From Pigoraptor vietnamica (Eukaryota; Opisthokonta; Filasterea): a DNA stretch of 20,784 nt. The stretch lies in contig CALSCQ010002301.1 of assembly GCA_943704525.1 (NCBI GenBank), positions 1 through 20,784 on the forward strand, in the 5' to 3' direction. This document shows positions 19,650 to 20,784 of the stretch, piece by piece. Position 1 is the stretch's first letter. Each line of letters begins with the position of its first letter. Below the pieces are notes generated by a model, which ran no database searches, had not been told where the DNA came from, and saw nothing but the letters and a program-made list of their open reading frames with translations. A program made the translations under genes and the position numbers.

Positions 19650-20437
19650 TTTATAGCGGCGCTGTTTATGGAGGAGGCGGAGGCGGTGGCAGCAACGGCG
19701 GTGCCATCGCGGGTGGCGTGATCTGCGCACTCGTCGTCGTTGGCGCGGTTGCGGGGCTTGCGTACTACAACCACACTCACAACGGCATCGTGGTACGTAC
19801 GTGCCAGTGCGCGTGCGTGTGAACCCCGAATACCGCAACGCACATTCGTGTGTAGGAGCACATGCCGTCCTGCAAAGTCTCTCCTGTGAATGATGTATTG
19901 CATTGCTCGCGGAACAACAGGTCTCCAACATCAAGAGGGGCTGGGCCAAGGTGTCGGGAGGCGGCGGAAGCGGCTCGAGGACAGTCACAACAACCAAGAA
20001 AACGTTCACATCGGAGAGCACCACGACGCTATCCGAGGTGAAGGTCGTCGCCAACCCTGTGCACGGCACCACTCCTCCACCATCGCGCTCCAAGCCGCAG
20101 TCGCCTGCGCCGGGTCGCGCTCAGTCGCCAGCACCGCCACGGCCGGCACCGGTAAATCTTTGGTCTGCGGTTTCTTTTCGCTGACGCCGTTTATTCTCTC
20201 GGGCAATTGCGTGTCGGTGTCGGTGTGTATGGGTTTGCAGCGGCTTGGGTGTGCGTCCGATGTGACCACTCTTGGCACACCCAGTTTTCCGTTGCTTACA
20301 CCAATCGGGTCCCAAAACACCCGCAGCCAACACACCATTCGCCGAATTCGCCCGCGCCGCCGCGCCCGTCGTCCCCGGCGACCAAGCCCGCAGCGTATGG
20401 GGGCAAGGCACCGCCGCGAGCCCCGTATAATCGCTAG
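17998..20437 (+). CDS. Membrane-anchored CAP/SCP-domain protein with proline-rich tail, eight exons
   Basis: Exons: 17998-18049, 18470-18634, 18842-18909, 19094-19163, 19307-19377, 19556-19792, 19921-20151, 20327-20437. They sum to 1005 nt (334 residues, stop TAG); every junction is GT-AG and in phase. The signal peptide is residues 1-23, with cleavage predicted after GGALA; splicing of exons 1 and 2 creates it. Residues about 29-148 form a CAP domain of the compact, bacterial/PR-1-like type. The landmarks are FVLVNQVRAQNGL, AELHTTDQ, SH74TGSDG, AE98NVAAG, PAE109VMNSWMNS, GH120RANIL, GVGF and YWTQVFA. The usual His-Glu-Glu-His tetrad is complete. A Gly-rich stalk (164-190, ten Gly in one run) follows, then a transmembrane helix (about 192-213). 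The cytoplasmic tail is about 120 residues, rich in Ser/Thr then in Pro, with several PxxP motifs. CAP proteins are usually secreted; this one should sit at a membrane with CAP outside. Confidence 0.9.
18069..18365. repeat. CA-rich satellite-like tract in CAP intron 1
   Basis: Intron 1 (18050-18469) is mostly (CA)n. A recurring motif ACATATACACGCACATACATG or close variant starts at 18084, 18135, 18205 and 18272, so blocks of about 50-70 bp have been duplicated within the CA background. Protein frames across it are His/Thr or Cys/Val repeats and not genes. Confidence 0.88.
19618..19648 (+). repeat. (GGC)n trinucleotide repeat encoding the Gly stalk
   Basis: A near-perfect GGC run in exon 6 of the CAP gene encodes ten consecutive Gly residues. 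A second Gly-rich block (GGAGGCGGAGGCGGTGGC) lies at about 19671-19690. The two form the flexible stalk between the CAP domain and the membrane helix. Length variation would change stalk length without shifting the frame. Confidence 0.9.
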
Positions 20438-20784
20438 GCGCGGCCGTGGGCGTGGTCGGCGAACAGCCGACAACCACAAAACGAAAAAGCCAAGGGCTCT
20501 AAGAGGGGGTGCGCCACTCAAAAGTATCCGCGGCCCTGACAGTGATTGGTCGAGGTAACATGTCACATAAATTGACAACTACCAAATTTTGTCGAATTTT
20601 TAGTCATCTCCAAATTACCACTCGGAGCGCTCCCGCCACATTGCGGCAGTGCCGAAATCAACGAAAAGACCACAAAAGACTGCATGAAAACGAGGCGCCT
20701 CATGTGCAACACCAATGACACGTTCAAGGGCTGTATTTCGGGCCTGTTCGGAGCCTCCAACAACACCAGCTTTGACCGGAGAAA
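20438..20784. other. Right-edge region with unresolved open segments
   Basis: After the CAP stop codon comes 120 bp without signal, then an AT-richer stretch (about 20555-20615). On the plus strand an open frame runs from about 20574 to the window end and includes LMCNTNDTFKGCISGLFGAS. It has no clear start and could be an exon of a gene continuing to the right. On the minus strand, ATG at about 20706 begins MRRLVFMQSFVVFSLISALP, which resembles a signal peptide and is followed by a possible GTAATT donor. At most one of the two is likely to be real. Neither can be settled from this window. Confidence 0.3.

Overview
The window looks like nuclear DNA of a GC-rich, intron-rich unicellular eukaryote. 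Its genes are broken by short introns (mostly 70-420 nt) with GT-AG ends and a loose GTGNGT-like donor. Intergenic and intronic DNA is full of TG/CA dinucleotide tracts and short minisatellites. I see no operons, no tRNA or rRNA and no bacterial features. I cannot name the organism. The RMDN-type gene, MYND fingers and a membrane-anchored CAP protein fit a protist better than a fungus or plant.

Layout, left to right. 1-1880: repeat-rich DNA with no confident gene. 1881-5460 (+): a nine-exon gene for a 584-residue secreted protein with a likely circularly permuted papain-like (NlpC/P60-LRAT-like) domain. 5461-6060: intergenic DNA ending in a 27-bp minisatellite that appears to derive from the 3' end of the next gene. 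6061-6918 (-): an intron-less DJ-1/PfpI-family gene. 7308-8553 (-): a six-exon gene of the regulator-of-microtubule-dynamics (RMDN) family. 8925-17688 (-): a local family of large MYND-finger genes. It holds one whole member (9292-13246, six exons, 1004 residues), one near full-length copy that has decayed (14079-17688), one truncated 5' relic (13420-13981) and a probable MYND-finger relic (about 8925-9040). 17998-20437 (+): an eight-exon gene for a CAP/SCP domain protein with signal peptide, glycine-rich stalk, transmembrane helix and proline-rich tail. 20438-20784: AT-richer DNA with an unresolved open segment at the right edge.

All exon models were built by hand. Each was accepted because splice sites, reading phases and protein family agreed across every junction. 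For three genes (permuted papain-like, MYND, CAP) the exon lengths sum exactly to a multiple of three. The RMDN model does so too, but needs a very short first coding exon. There is no sign that the genes form one pathway. The two secreted or surface proteins and the expanding, decaying MYND family are the parts most likely to be new.
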